Below are positions 1 to 9,655 of a stretch of DNA of 64,000 bases, in pieces; the stretch's first letter is position 1, and each line of letters starts with the position of its first letter. The notes beneath the pieces are model-generated. The model made no database searches. It had not been told where the DNA came from and was given only the letters and a program-made list of their open reading frames with translations. The DNA lies in assembly GCF_009826895.1 (NCBI RefSeq), contig NZ_WUMV01000009.1:62001-126000 (forward strand). The letters are read 5' to 3'. The translations under genes were made by a program, and so were the position numbers. This DNA is from Stappia sediminis (lineage in GTDB: Bacteria > Pseudomonadota > Alphaproteobacteria > Rhizobiales > Stappiaceae).

Positions 1-881
1 GCGCGATCATGGCAGGCGTCTACCCCGTCGCCATGAAGCTTTCCGTAAGCTGGGCGAAGAACGACGCGGGATTTCTCGTCGGCACGCTCGTCGGCGCGCT
101 GACCGTCGGCTCCGCCCTGCCGCATTTCTTCGCTTTCGCCGGCGACCTCAACTGGCGCGTCGTGATGACGACGGCGTCCACCGCCGCAGCCATCGGCGCC
201 TTGCTGGTGCTTGGCGTCGGAATCGGCCCGGGCTTCAAGAACGCAGGACGTTTCAACCCGCATGTCGCGCTGAGCGCCCTTAAAAGCCGCCCGCTCCGCC
301 TCGCGAATTTCGGCTATTTCGGCCACATGTGGGAGCTTTACGCCGTCTGGGCGTGGCTCGGCAGCTATATCGCGGCCAGTTTCGCCACGACCGGCATGGC
401 GGATGCGCAATCGAACGCCCGCCTTGTCGCATTCCTGGCGATCGGCTCCGGCGCGCTCGGCGCCTTCGGCGGCGGCTATCTGGCGGACCGGATCGGCAGG
501 ACGCGGCTTACTATCATAGCCCTTGCGATCAGCGGCTTCTGCTGCGTTGCCGCCGGCCCGCTGTTCGGCGCGGCACCGGGGCTGATCATCCTGCTGTCGC
601 TTGTCTGGGGCGTTTCGGTCATCGCCGATTCCGCGCAGTTTTCCACCGGAATTGCGGAGATGAGCGAGCCGGGCACCCAAGGCACGATCCTGACCATGCA
701 GACCGCAATCGGCTTTGCCATCACGGTCATAACCGTGCAGGGCCTGCCGGCATGGGTTGATCTCGTCGGCTGGCAATGGGCGTTCCTGCCGCTCGTATTC
801 GGGCCGATCTTCGGAATAGCGGCGATGGCACGTTTGAGACACGTGCCGGAAGCCGCCAAGATGGCGGGTGGCAAACGCTGA
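1..881 (+). CDS. MFS transporter, C-terminal part (5' end outside window)
   Basis: The reading frame is open to the left edge of the window, and the methionine at position 9 lies inside a transmembrane segment (AGVYPVAMK), so the true start is upstream and this is a partial gene. The visible part of about 290 residues is very hydrophobic, with roughly eight membrane segments. It has a basic cytoplasmic turn ADRIGRTR around residue 160, typical of the major facilitator superfamily. The substrate cannot be read from the sequence. It is convergent with the pdh operon and followed by a likely terminator hairpin. Family is fairly sure, function unknown. Confidence 0.75.
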   Translation, partial: AIMAGVYPVAMKLSVSWAKNDAGFLVGTLVGALTVGSALPHFFAFAGDLNWRVVMTTASTAAAIGALLVLGVGIGPGFKNAGRFNPHVALSALKSRPLRLANFGYFGHMWELYAVWAWLGSYIAASFATTGMADAQSNARLVAFLAIGSGALGAFGGGYLADRIGRTRLTIIALAISGFCCVAAGPLFGAAPGLIILLSLVWGVSVIADSAQFSTGIAEMSEPGTQGTILTMQTAIGFAITVITVQGLPAWVDLVGWQWAFLPLVFGPIFGIAAMARLRHVPEAAKMAGGKR

Positions 882-895
882 ACGAATGAGGGATC

Positions 896-930
896 GCGGC
901 GGGAAACATCCGCCGCAACCCGTTTTCGTT
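896..930 (+). terminator. Possible terminator after the MFS gene
   Basis: A 7-bp perfect GC stem (896-902 with 910-916) with a 7-base loop is followed by a T-rich stretch. It lies 15 bases after the MFS stop codon, in the gap between two convergent genes. The T tract is interrupted, so termination is plausible but not certain. Confidence 0.4.
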
Positions 931-966
931 TCCCTCGTTTCGGCCGTGGCCGGCATCGCTCCGGCC

Positions 967-2331
967 TCAGACGAGCATCGACATCGGATTTTCGATGAAA
1001 CCCTTGAAGGCCTGCATGAGCTCGGCCCCAAGAGCGCCGTCCACCGCGCGGTGATCCGTCGACAAGGTCACGGTCATAACTGTGGCGATCGCCAGCGCAC
1101 CGTCCTTCACGACCGCGCGCTGCTCACCAGCGCCAACCGCCAGAATGGTGGCGTGCGGCGGGTTGATGACCGCGCTGAAGTCCTTGATGCCGAACATGCC
1201 GAGGTTGGAAACCGCCGTCGTGCCGCCCTGATATTCCTCGGGCTTCAACTTGCGCTCGCGCGCACGCGACGCCAGATCCTTCATCTCGGTGGAAATGACG
1301 GAAAGCGTCTTTTCTTCCGCCCGGCGAATGATCGGCGTGATCAGCCCGCCGTCGATCGCAACCGCCACCCCGACATCGGCATGTTTGTGAAGTAGCATTC
1401 CGCCGTCCGTCCAGGAGGCATTCGCCGCCGGAACCGCCTTCAACGCAAGCGCCTGGGCCTTGATCACCATGTCGTTGACCGAAAGCTTGTAGGCGGGCTT
1501 TCCGTCCTTGTCCGTCGGTGCGGAAGCGTTGAGCTGCGAACGAAGCTTCAACAGCGCGTCGAGCTGGCAATCCACCGAGAGGTAGAAATGCGGAACGGAC
1601 TGCTTGGATTCCGTCAGGCGGCGGGCAATCGTCTTGCGCATGCCGTCATGCGGCACGAGTTCGTAGGAGCCTTCCTCGAAGAGCTTGAGGATTTGCTCAT
1701 CCGACGGGCCGGCGGCAACTGCCGCTTTCGGCGCTTCGGCGGCGGGTGCCGCAGCCGGGGCGGCCTTGCCGGTGCCGGCCTGAAGAGCGGCCTCGATATC
1801 CCGCTTGACGATACGCCCGTGCGGGCCGGTGCCGTTTATCGCCTTGAGATCGAGCCCGTTCTGCTGAGCAAGCCGCCGCGCGAGCGGAGACGAAAACACC
1901 CTGTCGCCCGAAGCCGTGACGGGCGCAGGTGCCGGAGCGGCGGCGGCGGGAGCGCCGACCTCGACAGCCGGAGATGCCGCGGGTGCAGGCGGAGCCTCGC
2001 GCGCCTGGTCGGCGCCATTGCCTGAAGACGAACCATCTGCCTTGGGAGCAGATGCACTTCCCGCCCCTTCAAGCGCGGAGGCATCCTCGCCTTCTTCCAG
2101 AAGAAGGGCGATCACCTCGTTGACCTTCACGCCCGAAGTGCCTTCGGCAACGACGATCTTGCCGACGGTACCTTCCTCGACGGCTTCCACTTCCATGGTT
2201 GCCTTGTCGGTCTCGATTTCGGCGATGACGTCGCCGGGGGCGATCTGGTCGCCCTCCTTGACGAGCCACTTGGCCAGATTGCCCTCTTCCATCGTCGGCG
2301 AGAGGGCCGGCATCAGAATATTGATCGGCAT
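967..2331 (-). CDS. pdhC: Pyruvate dehydrogenase E2, dihydrolipoamide acetyltransferase
   Basis: The E2 core of the pyruvate dehydrogenase complex transfers the acetyl group from the lipoyl arm to CoA in the cytoplasm. The 454 residues show one lipoyl domain (about 1-80, lipoylated lysine K43 in ETDKATM), an Ala/Pro-rich linker, a peripheral-subunit-binding domain (about 145-182, VFSSPLARRLA) and the catalytic acyltransferase domain. The latter ends in the active-site motif HRAVDG, with His427 and Asp431. It starts 14 bases after pdhB, so it is the last gene of a pdhA-pdhB-pdhC operon. A lipoamide dehydrogenase gene, often next in rhizobia, does not follow; an MFS gene on the other strand does. 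Confidence 0.95.
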   Translation of the reverse strand: MPINILMPALSPTMEEGNLAKWLVKEGDQIAPGDVIAEIETDKATMEVEAVEEGTVGKIVVAEGTSGVKVNEVIALLLEEGEDASALEGAGSASAPKADGSSSGNGADQAREAPPAPAASPAVEVGAPAAAAPAPAPVTASGDRVFSSPLARRLAQQNGLDLKAINGTGPHGRIVKRDIEAALQAGTGKAAPAAAPAAEAPKAAVAAGPSDEQILKLFEEGSYELVPHDGMRKTIARRLTESKQSVPHFYLSVDCQLDALLKLRSQLNASAPTDKDGKPAYKLSVNDMVIKAQALALKAVPAANASWTDGGMLLHKHADVGVAVAIDGGLITPIIRRAEEKTLSVISTEMKDLASRARERKLKPEEYQGGTTAVSNLGMFGIKDFSAVINPPHATILAVGAGEQRAVVKDGALAIATVMTVTLSTDHRAVDGALGAELMQAFKGFIENPMSMLV

Positions 2332-2345
2332 GGCTTCCTCCGGCC

Positions 2346-3728
2346 TCAGGACGTGTAGGTAACGGCTTTGACCGCGTCGATGACTTCACCGACATTCGGC
2401 AGCGCGAGCTTTTCGAGGTTCGCGGCATAAGGCATCGGAACGTCCTTGCCGGTAACCCTGAGGACCGGCGCGTCGAGCCAGTCGAAAGCGCGCTCCTGAA
2501 CCTGGAAGCCGATTTCCGACGATACCGAGCAGACCGGGAAAGCCTCTTCTACAGTAACGAGGCGGCCCGTCTTCTTCACCGATTCAATGACCGTGTCGAT
2601 ATCGAGCGGTCGGATGGAGCGCATGTTGACGATCTCCGCGGAAATGCCCATTCCGGCCAGTTCGTCGGCGGCTTTCACGGCATAAGTCATGCCGATGCCC
2701 CAGGAGACGATCGTCACGTCGGAGCCTTCGCGCTCGATCTTTGCCTTGCCGATCGGCAGGACGAAATCCTCCATATCCGGCACTTCGAAGGAATGGCCGT
2801 AGAGAATTTCGTTTTCCAGGAAAATGACCGGGTTCGGATCGCGGATCGCGGCCTTGAGCAGGCCCTTCGCATCCGCCGCCGAATAGGGCTGCACGACCTT
2901 GAGACCCGGCACATGGGCGTACCACGCGGCATAATCCTGGCTGTGCTGCGCACCGACGCGCGCGGCGGCGCCATTCGCCCCTCGGAAGACCATCGGCGCG
3001 CCCATCTGGCCGCCCGACATGTACAGCGTCTTGGCCGCGGAATTGATGATCTGGTCGATCGCCTGCATGGCGAAGTTGAAGGTCATGAACTCCACGATCG
3101 GGCGCAGCCCCGCCATGGCGGCGCCGACGGCGAGGCCGGTAAAGCCGTGTTCCGTGATCGGCGTATCGACCACGCGTTTCGGGCCGAATTCCTCAAGCAG
3201 ACCCTGGCTGATCTTGTATGCGCCCTGATATTCGGCGACTTCCTCGCCCATCAGGTACACATTCTCATCGCGGCGCATCTCCTCCGCCATCGCGTCGCGA
3301 AGCGCCTCGCGCACGGTGGTGGAGACCATACTGGTTCCCGCCGGGATATCCGGATCCGCGGCAGGTTTCGACGCGACCGGAGCAGCAGGCGCGGGTGCTG
3401 CGCTCGGCGCAGGCGCCTCAGTGGGCTCAGGAGCAGCCGGAGCCTCGGCTTTCGCCGCCGCACCCTCGAGGGCCGAAGCATCCTCGCCGTCGGCCAGAAG
3501 CATGGCGATCGGCGTATTGACCTTGACGTTGTCAGTACCCTCGGCAACGAGGATCTTGCCGAGCGTGCCCTCATCGACGGCTTCCACTTCCATGGTCGCC
3601 TTGTCTGTCTCGATTTCCGCGATCACATCGCCCGCGGTCACCGAATCACCCTCGGATTTCACCCATTTGGCCAGTTTGCCTTCCTCCATGGTCGGAGAAA
3701 GAGCCGGCATCAGAATTTCAATCGGCAT
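2346..3728 (-). CDS. pdhB: Pyruvate dehydrogenase E1 beta subunit with N-terminal lipoyl domain
   Basis: This is the beta subunit of the thiamine-diphosphate-dependent pyruvate decarboxylase (E1). At 460 residues it is about 130 longer than a plain E1 beta. The extra N-terminus is a complete lipoyl domain (residues 1-80, lipoyl lysine K43 in ETDKATM, almost the same as in PdhC) and an Ala/Pro linker. The transketolase-like pyrimidine and C-terminal domains follow, starting near [12 protein letters not shown]. This fused architecture is known from rhizobia and related alphaproteobacteria. The gene lies 15 bases after pdhA. The matching lipoyl domains of PdhB and PdhC suggest internal duplication. 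Confidence 0.95.
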   Translation of the reverse strand: MPIEILMPALSPTMEEGKLAKWVKSEGDSVTAGDVIAEIETDKATMEVEAVDEGTLGKILVAEGTDNVKVNTPIAMLLADGEDASALEGAAAKAEAPAAPEPTEAPAPSAAPAPAAPVASKPAADPDIPAGTSMVSTTVREALRDAMAEEMRRDENVYLMGEEVAEYQGAYKISQGLLEEFGPKRVVDTPITEHGFTGLAVGAAMAGLRPIVEFMTFNFAMQAIDQIINSAAKTLYMSGGQMGAPMVFRGANGAAARVGAQHSQDYAAWYAHVPGLKVVQPYSAADAKGLLKAAIRDPNPVIFLENEILYGHSFEVPDMEDFVLPIGKAKIEREGSDVTIVSWGIGMTYAVKAADELAGMGISAEIVNMRSIRPLDIDTVIESVKKTGRLVTVEEAFPVCSVSSEIGFQVQERAFDWLDAPVLRVTGKDVPMPYAANLEKLALPNVGEVIDAVKAVTYTS

Positions 3729-3743
3729 CGTCGTATCTCCGCC

Positions 3744-4802
3744 TCAAAGAAGAATGTCGGTGTAAAGCTCGGACGGATCCGGCTCAGGATCGTTCTGGGC
3801 GAATTCGGCCGCTTCGTTGACGACCTCCCTCACCTTCTTGTCGATCTCCTTGAGCTCGTCCTCGCTCGCCCATTTCTTTTCGATAAGGCGGTTTCGCACC
3901 TGCTCGATCGGGTCGCGCTCGGTGCGCATCTTCTGCACCTCGTCCTTCGAGCGGTACTTCGCGGGGTCGGACATGGAATGCCCGCGATAGCGATATGTGA
4001 TCATTTCGAGAATGTAGGGGCCCTTGCCCGAACGGCAGTGCTCGAGCGCCTTCTCGCTCGCCGCTTTCACGGCGCGAACGTCCATGCCGTCGACCTGCTC
4101 GCCAGGAATGCCGAAGGACGCGCCGCGGTGCGAAAGGTCGGTCGTGGCCGAAGCACGCTCGACGCTGGTGCCCATGCCGTATTTGTTGTTCTCGATCACG
4201 AAGACGACCGGAAGCTTCCAGAGCTGGGCCATGTTGAAGCTTTCGTAGACCTGGCCCTGGTTCGTCGCGCCGTCGCCGAAGAAGGTCATCGAGACGCGCC
4301 CGTCCTCGCGATAGCGATTTGCGAAGGCGAGCCCGGTGCCGAGCGAAACCTGCGCACCGACGATGCCGTGTCCGCCGTAGAAGTCCTTTTCCTTGGAGAA
4401 CATGTGCATGGAGCCGCCCTTGCCCTTGGACAACCCGCCGCGACGGCCGGTCAGCTCTGCCATGACGCCCTTTGGATCAAGCCCCATGGCAAGCATGTGC
4501 CCGTGGTCGCGGTAGCCGGTGATCATCTGGTCACCGTCCTTCTTGGCAAGCTGCATGCCGATGACGACAGCTTCCTGACCGATGTAGAGATGGCAGAAAC
4601 CGCCGATCAGGCCCATGCCGTAAAGCTGGCCGGCCTTTTCCTCGAAACGGCGGATCAGCAGCATTTCGCGGTAGGCTTCAAGCTCCTCCTCTTTCGAGAA
4701 ATCGGCGATTGACGGCGCGGCTTTGGATTTCGACGCGCTGGAGCGGGATCGACCAGCGCTCTTGGAGCGCGTGCCGGTTGTTTTCCTTGCTGTGGCAGCC
4801 AT
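3744..4802 (-). CDS. pdhA: Pyruvate dehydrogenase E1 alpha subunit
   Basis: The alpha subunit of E1 binds thiamine diphosphate and decarboxylates pyruvate. The TPP motif GDGATNQGQVYESFN and the phosphorylation-loop-like YRYRGHSMSDP are present. I place the start at 4802 (MAATARKTTG), preceded by a purine-rich GAAGAGGG, which gives 352 residues. An upstream in-frame methionine at 4886 would add 28 residues that lack family character. The N-terminal 30 residues are Lys/Ser/Ala-rich and probably disordered. It is the first gene of pdhA-pdhB-pdhC. Confidence 0.94.
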   Translation of the reverse strand: MAATARKTTGTRSKSAGRSRSSASKSKAAPSIADFSKEEELEAYREMLLIRRFEEKAGQLYGMGLIGGFCHLYIGQEAVVIGMQLAKKDGDQMITGYRDHGHMLAMGLDPKGVMAELTGRRGGLSKGKGGSMHMFSKEKDFYGGHGIVGAQVSLGTGLAFANRYREDGRVSMTFFGDGATNQGQVYESFNMAQLWKLPVVFVIENNKYGMGTSVERASATTDLSHRGASFGIPGEQVDGMDVRAVKAASEKALEHCRSGKGPYILEMITYRYRGHSMSDPAKYRSKDEVQKMRTERDPIEQVRNRLIEKKWASEDELKEIDKKVREVVNEAAEFAQNDPEPDPSELYTDILL

Positions 4803-4947
4803 GTCCCTCTTCTCGCAAAAGGCCCGTTTCGGGCGGCGTTCCCTCACATATGATAGCGGACGGTACTTGAGGTCGCCTGTCAACAAAAGACCAATTTGAC
4901 GGGTAGCAGCTATGCATCAACGTATTGGGTAAATTCACGAATTTCAA

Positions 4948-4976
4948 ATAAACTCATTTTCGGTTGAATATGTCAA
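4948..4976 (-). promoter_or_regulatory. Candidate promoter of the pdh operon
   Basis: On the minus strand a perfect TTGACA box (4971-4976) is followed after 17 bases by GTTTAT (4948-4953), in an AT-rich 200-base gap upstream of pdhA. The -35 is excellent and the -10 weak. A second TTGACA lies closer to the gene but without a properly spaced -10. Assignment is by pattern only. Confidence 0.35.
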
Positions 4977-5007
4977 TTCTACCGGAAACAAGTTAACTCG
5001 TTACATA

Positions 5008-5334
5008 CTATGGGCGCGGGCGCAGGATCGCGAGTTCCTGAGGGTGAACGAGGTTGAGCGTTCTGCGCGCACGTTCGTCGATCATGTCGGGGTCCAGGCT
5101 TTCCGGCCGCAGGAGCGCAACGCGGTGCTGAAGCTCCTCGCGCTCTTCCCGCACGACGGCAAGCTCCGCTTCAAGCTTCTGAATCTGGTGCTCTATCCGC
5201 GCTCGCCCGACGAGGCCGAACTCGCCGTTGATCGCGTGAAAACCGAAATAGGTGACGATGGTTATGGCAATCGTCGGAATGACGAGACGTTGCCAGATCG
5301 ACTTCTTGCGGTGGCGGGTCGCTTTGAACGGCAC
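5008..5334 (-). CDS. Septum formation initiator, FtsB/DivIC family
   Basis: This is a small bitopic division protein. With a GTG start at 5334 (preceded by AAGGGA at proper spacing) the product is 108 residues: a basic N-terminus (ATRHRKKS), one membrane span (about 15-32), a periplasmic coiled coil (HQIQKLEAELAVVREEREEL) and the conserved tail ending ERARRTLNLVHPQELAIL. FtsB/DivIC proteins of this size act with FtsL and FtsQ at the septum. An open frame extends upstream to 5532 but has no family features. The gene lies just upstream of pdhA, as in many rhizobia. Confidence 0.85.
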   Translation of the reverse strand: MPFKATRHRKKSIWQRLVIPTIAITIVTYFGFHAINGEFGLVGRARIEHQIQKLEAELAVVREEREELQHRVALLRPESLDPDMIDERARRTLNLVHPQELAILRPRP

Positions 5335-5545
5335 GAACGGGTCCCTTACACAGATACAATCAGGGCCAGTAGCCTTGAGGCTGCGATGCTCAAGGTGATG
5401 ATGTGACTTTGCCCGAACAGGCTTAATGGATGGTTTCGATATTGCGTAAAATTGAAAGGTGGAGCGCTTACGGTCCCACCTGCCACCGAATACAATGTCA
5501 ACCTTGTGAATTGGAACTTTTGGAAAAACCAATGACCGTCGAACG

Positions 5546-6103
5546 ATGACCGCGCGGCGTCTGGCCGTTTATACCTTCGGCAATTTCATCAAGCCATCGG
5601 AACACCCTTCCAACCAGGGTTTCCACGACCGTAACGATCCGAATTTCGCGGCCGTCGAGATGGCCGAGGGATTTCTCGCCCGCTCAGGCTACGACGACGA
5701 GCCCGGCCCGAAACCGTGGGGCGAGCAGGTCTATCCTCGTTTTTATATCGAGCATGGCGACGGATGGGCGCCATCCACGCTGTCCCTCTGGGAAGACCTC
5801 CCCTCGATCATGGCCTTTGCCTACTCGGGCATTCATGCCGAGGCGATGAGGCACGGGCGCGAGTGGTTCATCAAGCCTGCGTGGCCGCCCTATGCGCTGT
5901 GGTGGGTGGACGGCGGGCATACGCCCTCCTGGGCCGATGCGATCAGGAGGCACGAATTCCTGCACGACAACGGGCCGACGGCTTTTGCCTTCAACTTCAA
6001 GCAACCGTTCGACGAAGCGGGTTGCCCGACGACGATCGACCGCGATGCGATGAAGCGCAAGGCGGCGAAGAACGCGGACGCGCTTCGCCGCCACGCTTCA
6101 TGA
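5546..6103 (+). CDS. DUF3291 family protein
   Basis: A 185-residue soluble protein with no signal peptide. The segment ALWWVDGGHTPSWADAIRRHEFLHDNGP (split here as ALWWVDGGHTPSW and EFLHDNGP) matches the C-terminal signature of the DUF3291 family as I know it. That family has a dimeric alpha-beta barrel-like fold and no established reaction. The N-terminus (RRLAVYTFGNF) corresponds to the family's first strand. It is divergent from the ftsB-like gene and convergent with mfd, 20 bases from the mfd stop. Nothing in the context points to a function. Confidence 0.7.
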   Translation: MTARRLAVYTFGNFIKPSEHPSNQGFHDRNDPNFAAVEMAEGFLARSGYDDEPGPKPWGEQVYPRFYIEHGDGWAPSTLSLWEDLPSIMAFAYSGIHAEAMRHGREWFIKPAWPPYALWWVDGGHTPSWADAIRRHEFLHDNGPTAFAFNFKQPFDEAGCPTTIDRDAMKRKAAKNADALRRHAS

Positions 6104-6122
6104 CAGCAGCCGGCAGACCGCT

Positions 6123-9100
6123 TTAGGCCGCCTTCGTCTCGGCTTCCGCGAGCTTGGAAAGCTTCATGAGGATCGCCGCGGTTCCCTTCAGGCGGCTTTC
6201 GGGCGTTTCCCAATCACGCGAGAGCACGACCTTCTGGTCGGGGCGAATGCGCGCAAGCGAACCCTGCTCGGAGATATAGGCGACGAGGCCCGCCGGATTG
6301 GGGAATTCGTTGTTGCGGAACTGGATGACGGCGCCCTTCGGACCGGCGTCGATCTTTTCCACATTCGCCTGGCGGCAGAGCCCCTTGATGAAGACGATCT
6401 TCAAGAGATGCTCGACCTCTTCGGGCAGCGGGCCGAAACGGTCTATCATCTCCGCGCCGAAAGCATCGATATCCTGCGGGTCGGAAAGATCGGCAAGGCG
6501 GCGGTAAAGCTGCAGGCGCAATTGCAGGTCGGGCACATAGTCTTCCGGGATCAACACCGGCGTGCCGACCGTGATCTGCGGCGACCACTGCTCCTCGCCA
6601 ACATCCTCGCCGCCCGACTTGAGCTGGGCGACCGCCTCTTCCAGCATCTGCTGGTAAAGCTCGAAGCCGACCTCCTTGATATGGCCCGACTGTTCCTCGC
6701 CAAGAAGGTTTCCGGAACCACGGATGTCGAGGTCATGGCTTGCAAGCTGGAATCCGGCGCCGAGACTGTCGAGCGACTGAAGCACCTTGAGGCGGCGCTC
6801 CGCCGTGGCCGTCAGCGTCTTGTTGGCGGGCACAGTGAAGAGCGCGTAGGCGCGCGTCTTCGAGCGGCCGACGCGTCCGCGAAGCTGGTAGAGCTGGGCA
6901 AGGCCGAACATATCCGCGCGGTGGACGATGAGCGTATTTGCCGTCGGCACATCCAGCCCCGATTCCACGATCGTGGTGGAAAGAAGCACGTCGAACTTGC
7001 CCTCGTAGAAGGCGTTCATGACGTCGTCCAGTTCGCCCGGTGGCATCTGCCCGTGGGCAACCGCGACCTTCACCTCCGGCACCATTTCATCGAGGAAGGC
7101 CTTCGTATCAGCGATATCGGCAACGCGGGGGCAGACGTAGAAGCTTTGCCCGCCGCGATAACGCTCGCGCAGAAGCGCTTCTCGCACCACCAGCGGATCG
7201 AACGGCGAAACGAAGGTGCGCACCGCGAGCCTGTCCACCGGCGGAGTGGCGATCAGCGACAATTCGCGTACGCCGGTAAGCGCAAGCTGCAGCGTACGCG
7301 GGATCGGCGTCGCCGAAAGCGTCAGCACGTGGACATCGGCCTTCAGCTCCTTCAGCCGCTCCTTGTGCTTCACGCCGAAGTGCTGCTCCTCGTCGATGAT
7401 GAGTAGGCCAAGGTCGCGGAACTTGATCGACTTTCCAAGCAGCGCATGCGTGCCGATGACGATGTCGAGCGAACCGTCGGCAATCCCCTTCTTGGCCTCC
7501 GACAGCGCCTTGGCGGAGACGAGGCGCGAAGCCTGCGCGACATTGATCGGCAAGCCCTGAAAACGCTCGCTGAAGGTACGGTAGTGCTGGCGCGCCAGAA
7601 GCGTCGTCGGCACGACGACAGCGACCTGGCGTCCGGTCATGGCCGTAACGAAGGCGGCCCTGAGCGCAACCTCCGTCTTGCCGAAGCCGACATCGCCGCA
7701 CACGAGCCGGTCCATCGGCCGGCCGGCGGAAAGATCCTCGAAGATGGAATCGATCGCGGTCAGCTGGTCGTCCGTTTCCTCATAGGGGAAACGGGCGGCG
7801 AATTCGTCATAGACGCCATCGGGCGTGGAGACGACAGGCGCATGCTTGAGCGCACGCTCGGCAGCCGTCTTGATCAGCCCGTCCGCGATCTCCAGGATGC
7901 GCTTCTTCATGCGCGCCTTGCGCGCCTGCCAGGCACCGCCGCCGAGCTTGTCGAGCTGAACGTCGACATCCTCCGAGCCGTAGCGCGTCAAAAGCTCGAT
8001 GTTCTCGACAGGCAGGAACAGCTTTGCGCTAAGCGCGTATTGAAGCTCGAGACAGTCATGCGGCGCACCCGCCGCCTCGATCGTGCGCAGGCCCAGGAAG
8101 CGGCCGATGCCGTGTTCGACGTGGACGACGAGATCGCCTTCGGAAAGGCTCGTCGCCTCGGTCAGGACATTCGCGCCCTTGGCCTTGCGCTTGCGCTGGC
8201 GCACAAGACGGTCGCCCAGGATGTCCTGCTCGCCGATAACGGCGAGATCGCCGATCTCGAACCCATGCTCGATGCCAAGCACGGCAAGGCCTGTCATGCC
8301 CGTCGGCAGCTCACGCGCCTTGGCTTCCGTCTCCACGGGCGCAACGCGGTCCAGCCCGTGATCGCCCATGACCTGGGCAAGACGTTCCCGCGAACCTTCG
8401 CTCCAGCAGGCGATGACGACCCGCTTTTCGTCTTTCGTGAGCCTGCCGACATGATCCGTCAGCGCGTCGAAGATATTGACGTCACCCGCCGCACGCTCAG
8501 CCGCGAACGAGCGGCCCTGCCGGCCGTCGAACTCGATAACCTGCTGCCCCTGGCCCGGCGGCACGGCAAAGGCTGAAAGCCGCGCCGTCGCATGGTCAGC
8601 GAGATTCTGCGCCCATTCGTTCTTGCCAAGATAAAGCTCGCGCGGCTCAATCGGCTTGTAGGGCACCGCACCCGCCGCCTTGCCGCCCTCCATGGCCTCA
8701 AGGCGGGCGGTGTAATGCTCCTCGATCTGATCCAGCCGTTCGCGAACCACATCGTCGATCGCTCCGTCGAGCACGACGGGCGTGTCGCCTGTATAGTCGA
8801 ACAATGTCTCGAGCTTTTCGTGAAAGAGCGGCAGCCAATGCTCCATGCCCGCGTAGCGGCGCCCCTCGCTGATCGACTGGTAGAGGATGTCGTCGCGGTC
8901 GCTAGCGCCGAAGCGGCTGACATAACCCTTCCGGAACCTGGACACCGCTTCTTCGGACAGCACGACCTCGCTCATCGCGACAAGCTCGATCGCCTTCATC
9001 TGGCGCGTGGTACGCTGGGTTTCCGGATCGAAGGCACGGATAGATTCAAGCGTGTCGCCAAAGAAGTCGAGGCGCACCGGCTCCTCGCTTCCCGGTGAAA

Positions 9101-9623
9101 AGAGATCGACGATACCGCCGCGAACAGCATATTCGCCGGTCTCACGCACCGTGGAGGAACGCAGGAATCCATTGACTTCCAGCCAGCCTACCAGCTCTGA
9201 CAGATCGACCCGATTTCCGGGTAGTGCGCGCCAGCTCTGCGCCTTCGAGAACTCGCGCGACGGCAGACGCTGGAGCGCGGCATTTGCCGTCGTCAGCAGC
9301 ACGACCGGGCGCTCATCCTCCACCCCGCGAGCAAGCTGACCCAAAACGGCAAGGCGCTGTGCCACCACGCCTGCGTTAGGCGACACGCGGTCATATGGCA
9401 GGCAGTCCCACGCAGGCAGCTGAAGCAGGCCTGCCTCGGGCGCGAAGAAGGCGAAAGCGTCCGCCGCCATCTGCATGTGCTGTGCATCCTGCGCAACGAA
9501 AACCAGCGCAAGGCCGCTCTTGCCCTGTTCGCGCAGGATGCGGGCGAGAGCATAGACATCCGCCCCGTCCGGGATGCCCGTCAGGACGGCATTGCCGCCG
9601 TCACGCAGGAAAGCTTCGAACAC
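6123..9623 (-). CDS. mfd: Transcription-repair coupling factor
   Basis: Mfd removes RNA polymerase stalled at DNA lesions and recruits UvrA. The 1166 residues show the UvrB-like N-terminal module, the RNA-polymerase-interacting segment (LVVHVEHGIGRFLG), then a RecG-like DNA translocase: Walker A GDVGFGKTEVAL, DEEQ box and TATPIPRTL. The TRCF C-terminal domain ends the protein. Length is normal for the family. It lies 32 bases downstream of sdhE and is probably co-transcribed with it. The pairing recG/sdhE/mfd is common in rhizobia. Confidence 0.97.
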   Translation of the reverse strand: MFEAFLRDGGNAVLTGIPDGADVYALARILREQGKSGLALVFVAQDAQHMQMAADAFAFFAPEAGLLQLPAWDCLPYDRVSPNAGVVAQRLAVLGQLARGVEDERPVVLLTTANAALQRLPSREFSKAQSWRALPGNRVDLSELVGWLEVNGFLRSSTVRETGEYAVRGGIVDLFSPGSEEPVRLDFFGDTLESIRAFDPETQRTTRQMKAIELVAMSEVVLSEEAVSRFRKGYVSRFGASDRDDILYQSISEGRRYAGMEHWLPLFHEKLETLFDYTGDTPVVLDGAIDDVVRERLDQIEEHYTARLEAMEGGKAAGAVPYKPIEPRELYLGKNEWAQNLADHATARLSAFAVPPGQGQQVIEFDGRQGRSFAAERAAGDVNIFDALTDHVGRLTKDEKRVVIACWSEGSRERLAQVMGDHGLDRVAPVETEAKARELPTGMTGLAVLGIEHGFEIGDLAVIGEQDILGDRLVRQRKRKAKGANVLTEATSLSEGDLVVHVEHGIGRFLGLRTIEAAGAPHDCLELQYALSAKLFLPVENIELLTRYGSEDVDVQLDKLGGGAWQARKARMKKRILEIADGLIKTAAERALKHAPVVSTPDGVYDEFAARFPYEETDDQLTAIDSIFEDLSAGRPMDRLVCGDVGFGKTEVALRAAFVTAMTGRQVAVVVPTTLLARQHYRTFSERFQGLPINVAQASRLVSAKALSEAKKGIADGSLDIVIGTHALLGKSIKFRDLGLLIIDEEQHFGVKHKERLKELKADVHVLTLSATPIPRTLQLALTGVRELSLIATPPVDRLAVRTFVSPFDPLVVREALLRERYRGGQSFYVCPRVADIADTKAFLDEMVPEVKVAVAHGQMPPGELDDVMNAFYEGKFDVLLSTTIVESGLDVPTANTLIVHRADMFGLAQLYQLRGRVGRSKTRAYALFTVPANKTLTATAERRLKVLQSLDSLGAGFQLASHDLDIRGSGNLLGEEQSGHIKEVGFELYQQMLEEAVAQLKSGGEDVGEEQWSPQITVGTPVLIPEDYVPDLQLRLQLYRRLADLSDPQDIDAFGAEMIDRFGPLPEEVEHLLKIVFIKGLCRQANVEKIDAGPKGAVIQFRNNEFPNPAGLVAYISEQGSLARIRPDQKVVLSRDWETPESRLKGTAAILMKLSKLAEAETKAA

Positions 9624-9655
9624 CTTCAGTCAACTCCGTGAAAAGCAGAGAAAAT

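Noticed and set aside
2793-4712. 639-codon open frame on the plus strand across pdhB and pdhA
   Set aside because: It is antisense to two certain genes. Long antisense frames are usual in GC-rich DNA with biased third positions, and it has no family features.
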